This document shows, in pieces, positions 8,581-17,241 of a stretch of 64,000 bases of DNA. The DNA comes from Sporomusaceae bacterium (GTDB lineage: Bacteria > Bacillota > Negativicutes > Sporomusales > UBA7701): NCBI GenBank assembly GCA_031460455.1, contig JAVKTQ010000006.1, positions 124,001-188,000 on the forward strand, read 5' to 3'. Within the stretch, counting starts at the first letter, position 1; the number at the start of each line of letters is the position of its first letter. The position numbers were made by a program, and so were the translations under genes. Under the pieces are notes generated by a model. That model ran no database searches. It was not told where the DNA came from and saw only the letters and a program-made list of their open reading frames with translations.

Positions 8581-9108
8581 TCACCGGCCCAGGGTGCTGG
8601 ACTCGGCTTCGCCTGTTTCGCCGGTGCGCAGCCTGATGAGCGACCGGCAGAATTCGGCGGCGAACTGCAGCGTGAGGACGGCGGAACCCAGGGGCATGAA
8701 GAAATGGGGGTATGCCAGGGGGGTGGCGGATATCTGCATCGAGCGGGTGCCCGTTCTTATCGAGTCGAGGAAGAAGTCCAGACAGTTGTAGGTGAGAACT
8801 GCGCAGAAGAGGAAGCCGACGGCGAAGGCGTAGATGTCGAGCAGGGTGCGGGCGCGGCCTTTGAGGATTTCGTGGAGGAAGACCATGCGGATGTGGCTTT
8901 TGTCTCTGAGGGTGTAGGCGAGGGCGAGGAAGGTGAGGGCGGCCATGAGGTAGCCGGTGTATTCTTCGGTGATGTAGAGGGTTTTGGAGAACATGCCGCG
9001 GACGAGCATTTCGGCGCAGACGAGGAGGAGGGCGACGATCGTCAGGACGCCGGCCAGCACGCCGCCGTAAAGGGAGAGACGATCACAGAAGCGGATAAAT
9101 GATTCCAT
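8581..9108 (-). CDS. dctQ: TRAP transporter small permease, DctQ family (system 2)
   Basis: This 175-residue four-TM protein has hydrophobic segments near residues 17-35, 50-68, 85-110 and 130-150. It contains the DctQ-like LYITEEYTGYLMAALTFLALAYTLRDKSHIRMVFL segment. The ATG at 9108 is chosen because GGAAG lies 7 bases upstream; a TTG two codons earlier is the alternative. It sits between dctP and dctM of system 2, after a hairpin that may reduce read-through from the strongly expressed binding-protein gene. Confidence 0.9.
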   Translation of the reverse strand: MESFIRFCDRLSLYGGVLAGVLTIVALLLVCAEMLVRGMFSKTLYITEEYTGYLMAALTFLALAYTLRDKSHIRMVFLHEILKGRARTLLDIYAFAVGFLFCAVLTYNCLDFFLDSIRTGTRSMQISATPLAYPHFFMPLGSAVLTLQFAAEFCRSLIRLRTGETGEAESSTLGR

Positions 9109-9133
9109 GGTCAACTTCCTTTCGCTTAGGGGA

Positions 9134-9163
9134 AAGAACCGGCGGCCTTAGCCGCCGGTTCTT
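9134..9163 (-). terminator. Intergenic attenuator hairpin between dctP and dctQ (system 2)
   Basis: A 13-bp perfect stem (AAGAACCGGCGGC / GCCGCCGGTTCTT) with a 4-base loop is followed on the minus strand only by TCCCC, so it is a weak terminator or an mRNA-stabilising hairpin. Such hairpins after binding-protein genes commonly set a higher level of receptor than of permease; that role is inferred. Confidence 0.55.
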
Positions 9164-9172
9164 CGCTGCCTG

Positions 9173-10216
9173 TTACTGACGACCGACTTTTTTGTTGAAC
9201 TCATCGACGATTTGCTTGGCTTCGGCGGGAGCCGTTTTCAGCCAGTCTTCGCGGATGGGTTTGGTGACTTTGGAGAGTTCGTTGAGGAATTCTTTGCTGG
9301 GTTTGACGGTGGTTATGCCGTTTTTGTTGGAGATGGCTTCCTGGTCTTTGTCAAGCTTGGCGACTTTTTCCCACATCTCTTTTTCCATGTCTTTGCCGAG
9401 TTTGACGAGGGCAGCTTGGGTGTCTTTATCGAGTTTGTTGAATTCTTTGAGGTTGACGGTTACCATGTCGGTTGCCATTGTGACGTTCTGGGGGGAGTAG
9501 AATTTGAGAACTTCCCAGAATTTGGCGTCGACGGCGGTGGGGGTGGAGGTGAGGACGGAGTCGATTACGCCGGTGGCGAGGGAGGAGTAGACTTCGCTGA
9601 AGGGCAGCGGGTAGGGGGTGCCGCCGACGGCTTGGATGACGAGGCCGCCGTTTTTGTCGTAGGTGCGGGTTTTGAGGCCTTTCATGTCGGCGACGGATTT
9701 GACTTCTTTCTTGGACCAGATGCCGGCCGCGGGCCAGGGGGCTATGTAGAGGATTTTCTGGCCCCATTTGGCTTCAGCCACTTTGTCGAAGTGCGGGCGG
9801 GCGATGTCGTTGAGGATTTTGCCTTCTTCGAAGCTCTGGATGAGGAACGGCAGGGTGACGACGTTGAAGAGCGGCTCGTCGCCGGCAACGCCGCTTACGA
9901 GCATGTCGGAGACGGGTACGAGGCCGTCGCGGACGATTTTGAGGAGCTCGGGGCCTTTGTAGCCGAGGGCGCCGCCGGCCTGGACGGTGATTTCGATTTT
10001 GCCTTTGGTGGCGTCTTTGGCTTTTTTGGCGAATTCTTCGAGACCCTGGGTCTGATGGTTGTTCGGCGGCCAGACGGAGTTGGCGACCCATTTTACGGGG
10101 CCGGCCGCTTTTTGGGGTTCGGATTTACCGCCGCCGCAGCCTGCCAGCACGAGGGAGAGGATGACGACGCCGGAGAGGATGAGGGTGAGGATACCGGATT
10201 TACGGAACGAACGCAT
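9173..10216 (-). CDS. dctP: TRAP transporter substrate-binding lipoprotein (system 2)
   Basis: This 347-residue DctP/TAXI-like extracytoplasmic receptor begins with a lipoprotein signal (RSFRKSGILTLILSG...LVLAGC; lipobox LAGC, Cys about 30). It continues with VKWVANSVWPPNNHQTQGLEEFAKKAKDATKGKIEITVQAGGALG-like sequence, then LKTRTYDKNGGLVIQAVGGTPYPLPFSEVYSSLATGVIDSVLTS, the usual hinge and ligand-contact region. The ATG at 10216 has AAGGGGG seven bases upstream; a longer open frame lacks a site and contains non-signal sequence. It is first in its operon, with a candidate promoter 130 bases upstream. The ligand is unknown and probably differs from that of system 1, given the low similarity. Confidence 0.92.
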   Translation of the reverse strand: MRSFRKSGILTLILSGVVILSLVLAGCGGGKSEPQKAAGPVKWVANSVWPPNNHQTQGLEEFAKKAKDATKGKIEITVQAGGALGYKGPELLKIVRDGLVPVSDMLVSGVAGDEPLFNVVTLPFLIQSFEEGKILNDIARPHFDKVAEAKWGQKILYIAPWPAAGIWSKKEVKSVADMKGLKTRTYDKNGGLVIQAVGGTPYPLPFSEVYSSLATGVIDSVLTSTPTAVDAKFWEVLKFYSPQNVTMATDMVTVNLKEFNKLDKDTQAALVKLGKDMEKEMWEKVAKLDKDQEAISNKNGITTVKPSKEFLNELSKVTKPIREDWLKTAPAEAKQIVDEFNKKVGRQ

Positions 10217-10345
10217 GAACAAACCCCCTTCTAAAATTGGTGATAACTGGTGCGCGCATTGTCCTGCGGGGGAGGCCGCCCGTCGCGCGTCTTCTCTCAT
10301 GCCTCCCGGAACGCGGTGGAAATGGGGAACACATCACTATACATT

Positions 10346-10374
10346 ATTTTAGGCTATCTGCGGCGGTCTGTCCA
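10346..10374 (-). promoter_or_regulatory. Candidate sigma-A promoter for dctPQM system 2
   Basis: On the minus strand TGGACA (10369-10374) and TAAAAT (10346-10351) are 17 bases apart, upstream of dctP. The rest of 10217-10597 holds no gene, repeat or other structure that I can support. Confidence 0.45.
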
Positions 10375-10597
10375 CAGAACTGTAACAAAAAAAACCGCCG
10401 CACACGGATAAAAAGCATAGGTCTCCCGATGGCGCACCGGCACGTGTGCCGTCCTGCCCCGGAGAACGGGCGCATTTGAGCAGGGCTTCCTTATTTATAT
10501 GGCGGTCGCCGAAAGGGCATTTTGCTGCCGGGGATGCAACCGGGGACCGGTCGTTTATGCTTGAGCCCCGCTTGTTTTTGCCGCATGTTCGGACGGC

Positions 10598-11578
10598 TCA
10601 GCCGGTTATTTTGCCGCCGCCGGCCGTTCTGGCGGAGCTGGTGTTGGCGTAGTAGGCGCCCAGCAAGACCAGCAGGGTTCCGAGCCCCTGGAGGAAGGTA
10701 ATGGTTTCTTTGAGGATGACGACGCCTGCTAATACGGTTACGATTGTGGTGATCCCCGAAAGGGATGCCATTTTGTTGGGCCCGAGGTACCGGATGCCAA
10801 CGGCGTAAAGGGTAAAGCCGGTGACCGAGGAAACAAGCCCGAGGTAGAGGACGGCGGTGAGGAAGCCACTGTCGGTAAGCGGTAAGAGGAGGTATTCCCG
10901 TAGTGTGCCGGCGGCGATATGTTCGTAGAGCGCCAGCGGCGTGAACACGGCCGCTCCCATGACAGCCATGCCGTAGACGCGTTCTAGAGGCGAGTAGATA
11001 AGGTGTTTCCGGGTGAGGATGACGCACATTGCGTCAGCCAGAATGGCCAGAAACATGAACAGGTATCCGGCGGGGATGAATTCGGCGCTCAGCCCTTTGG
11101 CGACGATGATGACGATGACCCCGGCCACGGCGACGACGACTGACGCCGCTTGCCTGGGGGTGGGGGTTTCTTTCAGTATCAGTCCGGAAAGCACCATGAT
11201 GACGATCGGCCCGGTGGCCAGGATGGCCGCGCCCTCAGAGGCGGTGGTCAGTTGGAGGCCGCGTCCCTCGGCGAGGAAATAAATCACCGGCCCGAAGATG
11301 GCGATTTCCAGCAGGCCCCTGAGGGGCTTGCCGCAGAAGTTGACTTTGAATATGCCTGTAAATATTAATATGGTCATCGCCGTGCAGGCGATCAGAAACC
11401 GCCAGCTTATGAGTGTCGGCACGGAGACGCCGCTGACGCCGGTCTTGGTGAAGATGAGGCTCAGGCCGAACAGGCAGCAGGCGGTGAGCGCACAGGTCAA
11501 CCCTATTTTATGTTTGTTCTTTCCGCTGTACCATTGTTCGACATGCTCGGTTACGGCAAACCTCTTTCCCAATAACAT
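10598..11578 (-). CDS. EamA/DMT-family transporter
   Basis: This 326-residue inner-membrane protein has about 10 hydrophobic helices in two homologous EamA halves. The first begins KIGLTCALTACCLFGLSLIFTKTGVSGVS; the second begins PAGYLFMFLAILADAMCVILTRKHL. A typical ending, TITFLQGLGTLLVLLGAYYANTSS, closes the second half. Members export or import metabolites, often amino acids or their derivatives, and the specificity cannot be told. The N-terminal 20 residues (LLGKRFAVTEHVEQWYSGKNKHK) are hydrophilic, and the start is uncertain because no well-spaced ribosome-binding site is visible. It is monocistronic, convergent with nothing and unrelated to its neighbours. Confidence 0.85.
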   Translation of the reverse strand: MLLGKRFAVTEHVEQWYSGKNKHKIGLTCALTACCLFGLSLIFTKTGVSGVSVPTLISWRFLIACTAMTILIFTGIFKVNFCGKPLRGLLEIAIFGPVIYFLAEGRGLQLTTASEGAAILATGPIVIMVLSGLILKETPTPRQAASVVVAVAGVIVIIVAKGLSAEFIPAGYLFMFLAILADAMCVILTRKHLIYSPLERVYGMAVMGAAVFTPLALYEHIAAGTLREYLLLPLTDSGFLTAVLYLGLVSSVTGFTLYAVGIRYLGPNKMASLSGITTIVTVLAGVVILKETITFLQGLGTLLVLLGAYYANTSSARTAGGGKITG

Positions 11579-11704
11579 CGCCTTCCGTTTTGTGAAAGTT
11601 ATTAGTGATAAGCTGCGTTAAATGAAATACTTTACCCCTTTTCGCTGCTACGGGGGTTATTCCTTTATATTTATGTGCTCCTGTATTCATGCTCAGACAG
11701 GGCT

Positions 11705-12565
11705 TTATCGCCGGCCGTAGCAGTAGAGACAGTTGAAACCGCACGATTGCCCATACCCGCCGATGTCGACGCTTTTGGTGCAGCCGCAGGCGGCGCGTTG
11801 GCCGCTGTCGCTGGCGAGGGAGGCTTTTTCGCCGGCGAGGGCGGCGAGGAGGACGCCGTCGATGCAGCGGCCGGGGGCGAGGCCGGGGACGGCGGCGAGG
11901 AGGGGCGAGGCGCAGGAGTGGAGGGTGAGGCCGTGGGCGGCGGCGGTTTCGGCGAGGCGGGCGAAGAAGAGGGCAAGGGTGTCGCCGGCGAGGGGGACGA
12001 GGCCGAGGCCGCCGGCGGCGGCGAGGTGCTTTTTGACGTGGGGGTAGAGGGCTATGTAGGAGGTGGTGAGGCGGCAGCCGCGCATGCCGAGGGCGGCGAG
12101 GTCGCGGCAGAGGGTTTCGAAGGCGGCGAGGCGCGCGCGGCCGGGTTTGCCGGGAGTGGGCTGAAGCTCGCCGCCGGTGGAGATTATGACGGGGTCGAAG
12201 CGGATGGTGAACTGTTCGGGGCGGTGGCGGGCGAGGAGGCCTTCGAGGGTCCTGAGGGAGGCGGCGTAGGGCGGCACGCCGGGCTCGAGACGGGGCGAGT
12301 AGTTGTTGATGGTGTAGTGGAAGTAGAGGTTGTGGCCGGTAAGCAGGCCGGGGTCGGCGAGAACGTTGGCGAAGTCTTTGCTCCAGAGGACGATGGTGTG
12401 GATATTGTGCGGGCGAAGGTCGACGCGGTAGGCGGTCTCGGGAAAGCGCGGGTTGGCGACGACGGCTTCGCCGGCGCGGAGAGCATCCTGGAGCCAGCGG
12501 TAGTGGAAGCGCGGCAGGTCGGTGCGGCGGGAGGCGGATATGACGGTTTTGAGTTTGGCGGCCAT
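11705..12565 (-). CDS. DUF1848 family Fe-S protein
   Basis: This 286-residue protein matches the DUF1848 family: it opens with TVISASRRTDLPRFHYRWL, has the central VLWSKDFANVL and TIRFDPVI segments, and ends with a cysteine-rich block CGC..SVDIGGYGQSCGFNCLYCYGRR (about residues 255-286). The C-terminal CxxxCxxC pattern suggests an Fe-S cluster of the radical-SAM type but placed at the C-terminus; the family has no established function. The start has GGAGAGGACACAACC upstream. It is followed in the same direction by nothing, and preceded 28 bases upstream by the deacetylase gene, so the two may be co-transcribed. Confidence 0.88.
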   Translation of the reverse strand: MAAKLKTVISASRRTDLPRFHYRWLQDALRAGEAVVANPRFPETAYRVDLRPHNIHTIVLWSKDFANVLADPGLLTGHNLYFHYTINNYSPRLEPGVPPYAASLRTLEGLLARHRPEQFTIRFDPVIISTGGELQPTPGKPGRARLAAFETLCRDLAALGMRGCRLTTSYIALYPHVKKHLAAAGGLGLVPLAGDTLALFFARLAETAAAHGLTLHSCASPLLAAVPGLAPGRCIDGVLLAALAGEKASLASDSGQRAACGCTKSVDIGGYGQSCGFNCLYCYGRR

Positions 12566-12593
12566 GGTTGTGTCCTCTCCGTAGGGTGTTTTG

Positions 12594-13331
12594 TCAGTTG
12601 AGGTAGGCGGCGAGCCGCCGCCCGTTGCGGAATACGGGGAGGCGGTTCATGGCCAGGGGGTCGCCGGCGGTGTCGGTCCAGCCGCGCCTGACGGTGAAGC
12701 CCGCCCAGTAGCCGGCCTCCCGGGCGGCGGCGAGGGTGTCGCTGTTGTAGCTGCCGTAGGGGTAGGCGATGACGCCGACTTCTTTGCCGAGCAGGTCTTC
12801 GAGACAGGCTTTGGATTGCTGCATTTCGAGGGTGTTTTCCCATTTGGCGAGGGTGGCGAGCGGCCGGTGGCTGACGGTATGGGAGCCGATGTACATGCCG
12901 GCGGCGGACATTTCCATGATTTGCGAGGCGGTCATGCGGCCGGGCTGGCCCAGCCGGCCGGTGATGACGAAGAAGCTGGCGGTCATGCCGTAGGAGACGA
13001 GGAGCGGGAAGGCGGCGGCGTAGTTGTCGAGGTAGCCGTCGTCGAATGTGAGGAAGACGGCGTTTTCGGGGAGCGGCCGGCCGGTGAGGAGGTGTGCTTT
13101 GAGCTGCCCGACGGTGAGGGTGAGGTAGCCGTTGTCGGCGAGGAAGCGGAGGTCGTCGGCGAAGCGTCCGCCGGCGATGGTGAGGTCGTCGCTCCCCTCC
13201 CCCACCCGGTGGTAGACGGGGACGGGGACGGCGGCGCCGGCGGCGGCCCGCGCCGGCAGGAGGCAGGCGGCGCCATACGAGGCGGCGAGGGCAAAGGCGC
13301 ATTTTTTGAGGAACTGGCGGCGGGTGAGCAT
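12594..13331 (-). CDS. Exported polysaccharide deacetylase (NodB domain)
   Basis: This 245-residue protein has an N-terminal Tat-like signal (TRRQFLKKCAFALAASYGAACLLPARAAA). The NodB homology domain includes the catalytic-base motif TFDDGYLDNY (about residue 98), the metal-binding His pair SHTVSHRPLA (about 153-162) and a C-terminal AYPYGSYNSDT motif. It fits the short single-domain esterase family 4 enzymes that de-N-acetylate or de-O-acetylate cell-wall or exopolysaccharide outside the membrane. The ribosome-binding site (AGGGAGG) is about 13 bases from the ATG, longer than usual. Substrate unknown. Confidence 0.88.
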   Translation of the reverse strand: MLTRRQFLKKCAFALAASYGAACLLPARAAAGAAVPVPVYHRVGEGSDDLTIAGGRFADDLRFLADNGYLTLTVGQLKAHLLTGRPLPENAVFLTFDDGYLDNYAAAFPLLVSYGMTASFFVITGRLGQPGRMTASQIMEMSAAGMYIGSHTVSHRPLATLAKWENTLEMQQSKACLEDLLGKEVGVIAYPYGSYNSDTLAAAREAGYWAGFTVRRGWTDTAGDPLAMNRLPVFRNGRRLAAYLN

Positions 13332-13509
13332 CGGTCGGCGGAGCCTCCCTTATTATTAGGAAGTGAGCGTTTCCGGAGATTATGGCTGTATTTACAGATA
13401 ATGTTATTTTGATTTTACACCTTGGGAGGGAGGCTAGCAAGCGTTTACTATCGGGAGGAGTTGTGGTAAATTGAAAGAGTAATTTTGTCCGACCACAAGG
13501 AGGACGCTG

Positions 13510-14166
13510 ATGGAAAAGATCCGTATTGTGATCGCCGACGACCATGCGGTGCTGCGCTCGGGCCTGAAGGCGATGCTGAATTATTCGCCGCAGTTCGAGG
13601 TGGTGGGCGAGGCGGCCAACGGCCTGGAGGCGCTGAAGCTGCTGGAGGATCTGCGCCCCGATGTGCTGATTCTCGATTTGTCGATGCCGGGGATGAGCGG
13701 CGCGGAGTGCATCAAGGAGATCCGCTACCGCGGCTTGCCCTGCCGCGTGCTGGTGCTGACGATGTACGACGACGAGGCGTATATCAAGGAGGTAATGCGC
13801 GCGGGCGCGGACGGCTATATGCTGAAGAAGTCGGCCGATACCGAGTTGATGGAAGGGATCGTGAAGGTTCACGCCGGCAAGAAGTATCTTAACGAGTCGC
13901 TATCGGAGAAGTTGCTCGACAGTCTGTTGCGCACCCCCGAGGAGGGGCCCGACCGCCGCGACCCGTATGTGCTGCTCTCAAGCCGCGAACGCGAGGTGCT
14001 GCGTTTTCTGGCCCAGGGGTATACGAACAGCGAGATCGGCGCCGCGCTGTCGCTGAGCACCAAGACGATCGACACGTACCGCTCGCGGATCATGCATAAG
14101 CTTAATGTGCACCGGAAGTCGGAGCTGGTGAATTATGCGGTGCAGTATAAGCTGATTAATATGTGA
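13510..14166 (+). CDS. NarL/LuxR-type response regulator for the glcDF locus
   Basis: This 218-residue two-domain regulator has a receiver domain (1-120) with DDH near the start, phospho-acceptor Asp in DVLILDLSMPGMSG (about 55), the T in LTMYDD and the K in YMLKKS. It ends in a LuxR/GerE DNA-binding domain (LSSREREVLRFLAQGYTNSEIGAALSLSTKTIDTYRSRIMHKLNVH, about 155-200). It lies directly upstream of glcD on the same strand. A HisKA_3-type kinase, the usual partner of NarL regulators, lies on the other side of glcDF facing it, so the pair probably controls glcDF. The ATG follows AAGGAGGACGCTG. Confidence 0.92.
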   Translation: MEKIRIVIADDHAVLRSGLKAMLNYSPQFEVVGEAANGLEALKLLEDLRPDVLILDLSMPGMSGAECIKEIRYRGLPCRVLVLTMYDDEAYIKEVMRAGADGYMLKKSADTELMEGIVKVHAGKKYLNESLSEKLLDSLLRTPEEGPDRRDPYVLLSSREREVLRFLAQGYTNSEIGAALSLSTKTIDTYRSRIMHKLNVHRKSELVNYAVQYKLINM

Positions 14167-14251
14167 TTAGTTTCTCAAGGTGTAGGATTTTCGCTTATCG
14201 ATATTTGCAGGTTATCCCTACGGAATTTTACTGGATATGCCTGATTTACAT

Positions 14252-14267
14252 CTGGTCTGACAACCAG
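14252..14267. promoter_or_regulatory. Candidate operator upstream of glcD
   Basis: The 16-bp imperfect palindrome CTGGTCTGACAACCAG has CTGGT/ACCAG arms around six bases. It lies 63 bases ahead of glcD and resembles FadR/LldR-type GntR operators, though no GntR gene is in the window. It could equally be the NarL-type regulator site. Confidence 0.35.
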
Positions 14268-14330
14268 GACAATTAATATGAAAAGGTGTCTTATTTTTCT
14301 CATAAATTTGCGTAAAGGAGCAGGGAGAAA

Positions 14331-15716
14331 ATGCAGAGTGGCTTGATGGATTCTCTTAAGCGGATCGTCGGGACGGAGCATGTCCTGACAAACCAGGAAG
14401 ACCTGTTGTGTTATTCTTATGACGCCACACCGGGTTTCTCGCATATGCCGGACGCAGTGGTTATGCCGGGAACGGCCGACGAGGTGGCGAAGGTTCTGGC
14501 GGCGGCCAACGACGCCAAGGTTCCCGTGTATCCCCGCGGCTCCGGAACGAATCTGAGCGCCGGCACCGTCCCTCTGAAGGGCGGCATCGTGCTGCTGATG
14601 ACTCGCATGAACAAGATCGTGGAGATCGATACCGCGAACCTGATCGCCGTGACCGAGCCGGGCGTGGTGGTGGCCGACCTGAATAAGGCGGTGGAGGAGT
14701 TCGGCCTGATTTATCCTCCCGATCCCGGTACGGTGGCGACGGCAACGATGGGCGGGACGGTGTCGGAGAACGCCGGGGGCCTGCGCGGCCTGAAGTACGG
14801 TGTTTCGAAGCATTATATCATGGGCCTGGAAGTGGTGCTGGCCGACGGCCGGATCCTGAACACCGGCGGCAAGACGGTCAAGGATGTGGCCGGCTACGAT
14901 ATGACGAAGCTGTTCACCGGTTCGGAGGGGACGCTGGGGGTCATCACGAAGATAACGGTCAAGCTGATGCCGGCGCCCGAGGCGCGCAAGGCGATGCTGG
15001 CGACGTTCGGCAATCTGGACGACGCCGGCCAGGCTATCTCGGCGATTATCGCGGCGAAGATCATCCCGGCGACGCTGGAGATTATGGATAACGCCACCAT
15101 CCGCACGGTGGAGGATTTCTCGAAGGTCGGCCTGCCGACAACGGCCGAGGCGGTGCTGCTGATCGAGGTGGACGGCATCCCCGAGGTTGTGGAGAAGGAA
15201 GCCGCGAAGGTGGTCGAGGTGCTGAAGGCTAATAACGCGGCCGAGATCCGCGTGGCCAAGGACGCGGGCGAACGCGACAAGATCTGGGCGGCCCGCCGCG
15301 CGGCGCTGCCGGCGCTGGCAAAGCTGCGGCCGACGACGTTCGTCGAGGACGCGACGGTGCCCCGCAGTAAGGTGCCGGATATGATCCGCGCCGTAAATGA
15401 GATCGCCGCCCGTTACAATGTGACGATCGGCACGTTCGGCCACGCCGGCGACGGCAACCTCCACCCGACGATTGTGTGCGATATCCGCGACGATGCCGAG
15501 ATGGACCGGGTGTATAAGGCGATGGACGAGATTTTCGCCGTTTCCCTCAAGCTGGGCGGCACGCTTTCCGGCGAACACGGTATCGGCGTGGGCAAGCTGC
15601 GGTATATGGAGAGCCAGTTCGGTCCCGCCGGGATGGCGGCGATGCGGTCGATCAAGAAAGCCCTCGACCCCAACTGTATCCTGAATCCGGGAAAACTTGT
15701 CGGGGAGTGTGGATAA
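14331..15716 (+). CDS. glcD: FAD-linked 2-hydroxyacid dehydrogenase, GlcD-like
   Basis: This 461-residue GlcD/Ldh flavoprotein oxidises a 2-hydroxyacid (glycolate, D-lactate or similar) to the 2-oxoacid. It has an N-terminal PCMH FAD-binding domain (PRGSGTNLSAGTVPLKGGIVLLM, about 65-90; PPDPGTVATATMGGTVSENAGGLRGLKYG, about 125-155; FTGSEGTLGVITKITVKLMP, about 200). The C-terminal FAD-oxidase domain contains GHAGDGNLHPTIVCD (about 365-380), GEHGIGVGKL and the ending DPNCILNPGKL. The start has GGAGCAGGGAGAAA upstream. One base separates its stop from the next gene's ATG, and the partner Fe-S subunit follows. Confidence 0.93.
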   Translation: MQSGLMDSLKRIVGTEHVLTNQEDLLCYSYDATPGFSHMPDAVVMPGTADEVAKVLAAANDAKVPVYPRGSGTNLSAGTVPLKGGIVLLMTRMNKIVEIDTANLIAVTEPGVVVADLNKAVEEFGLIYPPDPGTVATATMGGTVSENAGGLRGLKYGVSKHYIMGLEVVLADGRILNTGGKTVKDVAGYDMTKLFTGSEGTLGVITKITVKLMPAPEARKAMLATFGNLDDAGQAISAIIAAKIIPATLEIMDNATIRTVEDFSKVGLPTTAEAVLLIEVDGIPEVVEKEAAKVVEVLKANNAAEIRVAKDAGERDKIWAARRAALPALAKLRPTTFVEDATVPRSKVPDMIRAVNEIAARYNVTIGTFGHAGDGNLHPTIVCDIRDDAEMDRVYKAMDEIFAVSLKLGGTLSGEHGIGVGKLRYMESQFGPAGMAAMRSIKKALDPNCILNPGKLVGECG

Positions 15717-15717
15717 G

Positions 15718-17043
15718 ATGAGCGACGATAAAAAATTGCTGACCGAAGTGGAAGATGCGATCGCCAATTGCATGAAGTGCGGCAATTGCATGGAGGTCTG
15801 TCCGATTTATAAGGAGTTCAAGACGGAGTCGACGGTGGCCCGCGGCAAGATCGCCCTGATGGAGTCGGTGATTAACGGCCAGAGCGATATCACCGCCGGC
15901 TTCGACCAGCGGATGGCGATGTGCGTGAGCTGCAAGGCTTGTACGGCAAAGTGCCCGTGCGGCGTGAAGGCCGACGAGCTGATCATCAAGGGCCGGGAGG
16001 CGGTCGTGAAGGCGCGCGGTCTGCACCCGATCAAGAAGGCGGCGTTCGCGCTGCTGAAGGCCCGCCCGCTGTTCGATCTGGGCCTGCGGATGGCCGGTAT
16101 GTTCGGGTCGCTGGCGTTTAAGAAGCTGCCCGGCCGCATGGCGACGGTGGCCCGGTTCCCGATGCCCGGCCTGGACCGCAAGCGGGTTATGGCGCCGTTC
16201 GCCTCCACCCCGCTCCGCAGCCAGTACCCGGAGGTGGTGAAGGTCGATAACCCGAAATTCAGGGTGGCTTTCTTCACCGGCTGCACGATCAATTATATTT
16301 ATACCGACGTCGGCCAGGCGGTGATGAACGTTCTGAAGGAGAACGACGTGGAGGTTACGCTGCCGCCTATGCAGCACTGCTGCGCGGTGCCGGTGCATAT
16401 CTCGGGCGACATCGAGCTGGCGAAGGTGTTCGCGAAGCACAATATCGAGACGTTCGAGCGCTACAACCCCGATTATATCGTGGCGGCCTGCGGTTCGTGC
16501 ACGATGGCGTGGAAGAAGGATTATCCCGATATGTTCGCCGACGACCCGGATATGAAGGCGCGGGCGGAGAAGCTGGCCGCCAAGACGTACGAGATCAGCC
16601 AGTTCCTGGTGGATGTGGTGAAGTTCCGCCGCGACAATCTCGGCGAGGTGAACGCGACGGTGACGATGCACGACCCGTGCCACATGGCGCGCGGCATCGC
16701 GGTGACGGCCCAGCCGCGCGAGGTGTTGAAGGCCATCCCGGGCGTGAAGTTCGTGGAGATGAAGGAACCGGCCCGCTGCTGCGGCGCGGGGGGGTCGTTC
16801 AGCCTGGCGCACTATGATGTGGCCCGGACGATCAACGACCGCAAGGTGGCCGATATCGCGTCGACAGGCGCCGATACGGTGGCCACCGGCTGCGGGATGT
16901 GCCGGATGCATATCACCGACGGCCTGGTGCAGAGCGGCCGCAATGAGCAGGTTTTCCACACGGTGCAACTGCTCGACAAGGCTTATAAGGCCGGCAAAAA
17001 GGATGAGCCGAAAAAGCCGAAGGACGAGTTCCACTTCCATTAA
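15718..17043 (+). CDS. glcF: GlcF-like Fe-S / CCG-domain subunit
   Basis: This 441-residue electron-transfer subunit for GlcD has two N-terminal [4Fe-4S] motifs (CMKCGNCMEVCPIY about residue 22; CVSCKACTAKCPCG about 77) and two CCG cysteine domains. The CCG motifs are FFTGCTINY...QHCCAVP, CGSCTMAW, HDPCHMARG...ARCCGAGGSF and TGCGMCRMH, so both CCG sites are intact. It probably passes electrons from the hydroxyacid to a membrane quinone or an electron-transfer flavoprotein. The ATG at 15718 directly follows the glcD stop with GGGGAGTG upstream, which makes an earlier in-frame GTG unlikely. Confidence 0.92.
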   Translation: MSDDKKLLTEVEDAIANCMKCGNCMEVCPIYKEFKTESTVARGKIALMESVINGQSDITAGFDQRMAMCVSCKACTAKCPCGVKADELIIKGREAVVKARGLHPIKKAAFALLKARPLFDLGLRMAGMFGSLAFKKLPGRMATVARFPMPGLDRKRVMAPFASTPLRSQYPEVVKVDNPKFRVAFFTGCTINYIYTDVGQAVMNVLKENDVEVTLPPMQHCCAVPVHISGDIELAKVFAKHNIETFERYNPDYIVAACGSCTMAWKKDYPDMFADDPDMKARAEKLAAKTYEISQFLVDVVKFRRDNLGEVNATVTMHDPCHMARGIAVTAQPREVLKAIPGVKFVEMKEPARCCGAGGSFSLAHYDVARTINDRKVADIASTGADTVATGCGMCRMHITDGLVQSGRNEQVFHTVQLLDKAYKAGKKDEPKKPKDEFHFH

Positions 17044-17057
17044 GAATAAGATGCCGC

Positions 17058-17092
17058 AAGCCCCCGGACTTAGGTCCGGGGGCTTGTTGTTT
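17058..17092 (+). terminator. Terminator of the glcDF operon
   Basis: A perfect 12-bp stem AAGCCCCCGGAC / GTCCGGGGGCTT with a TTAG loop is followed by GTTGTTTG, 15 bases after the glcF stop. Confidence 0.8.
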
Positions 17093-17121
17093 GCAATTCG
17101 CGCAGCATCGTTTAAGGCTTA

Positions 17122-17241
17122 GGCCGCTCAGAAGTCCCCAGATGCAAGGCGCACCGGAAGAGCGCGCCGCGACGCGTACTCGCACGTACGCTAGCAAGCG
17201 CTCTGAGGAGCAACGCCGCAGATGGGGGCTTATGGGCGGCC
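17122..17241. repeat. Interspersed structured repeat, copy A
   Basis: This is a 120-bp element with imperfectly complementary ends (GGCCGCTCAGAAGTCCCC against GGCCGCCCATAAGCCCCC). Inside it are AGATGCAAGGCGCACCGG, a nested stem AGAGCGC/GCGCTCT and an apical palindrome GCGTAC-N6-GTACGC. It sits between the convergent glcF and kinase genes. Its right end encodes the last residues (GRP) and the TAA stop of the kinase. Related copies are at 27801, 31246 and 32045. Confidence 0.8.

Noticed and set aside
10217-10597. A gene in the 380-bp gap before the EamA transporter gene
   Set aside because: The short frames there have no ribosome-binding site and look like random high-GC translation; only a candidate promoter for dctPQM can be supported.
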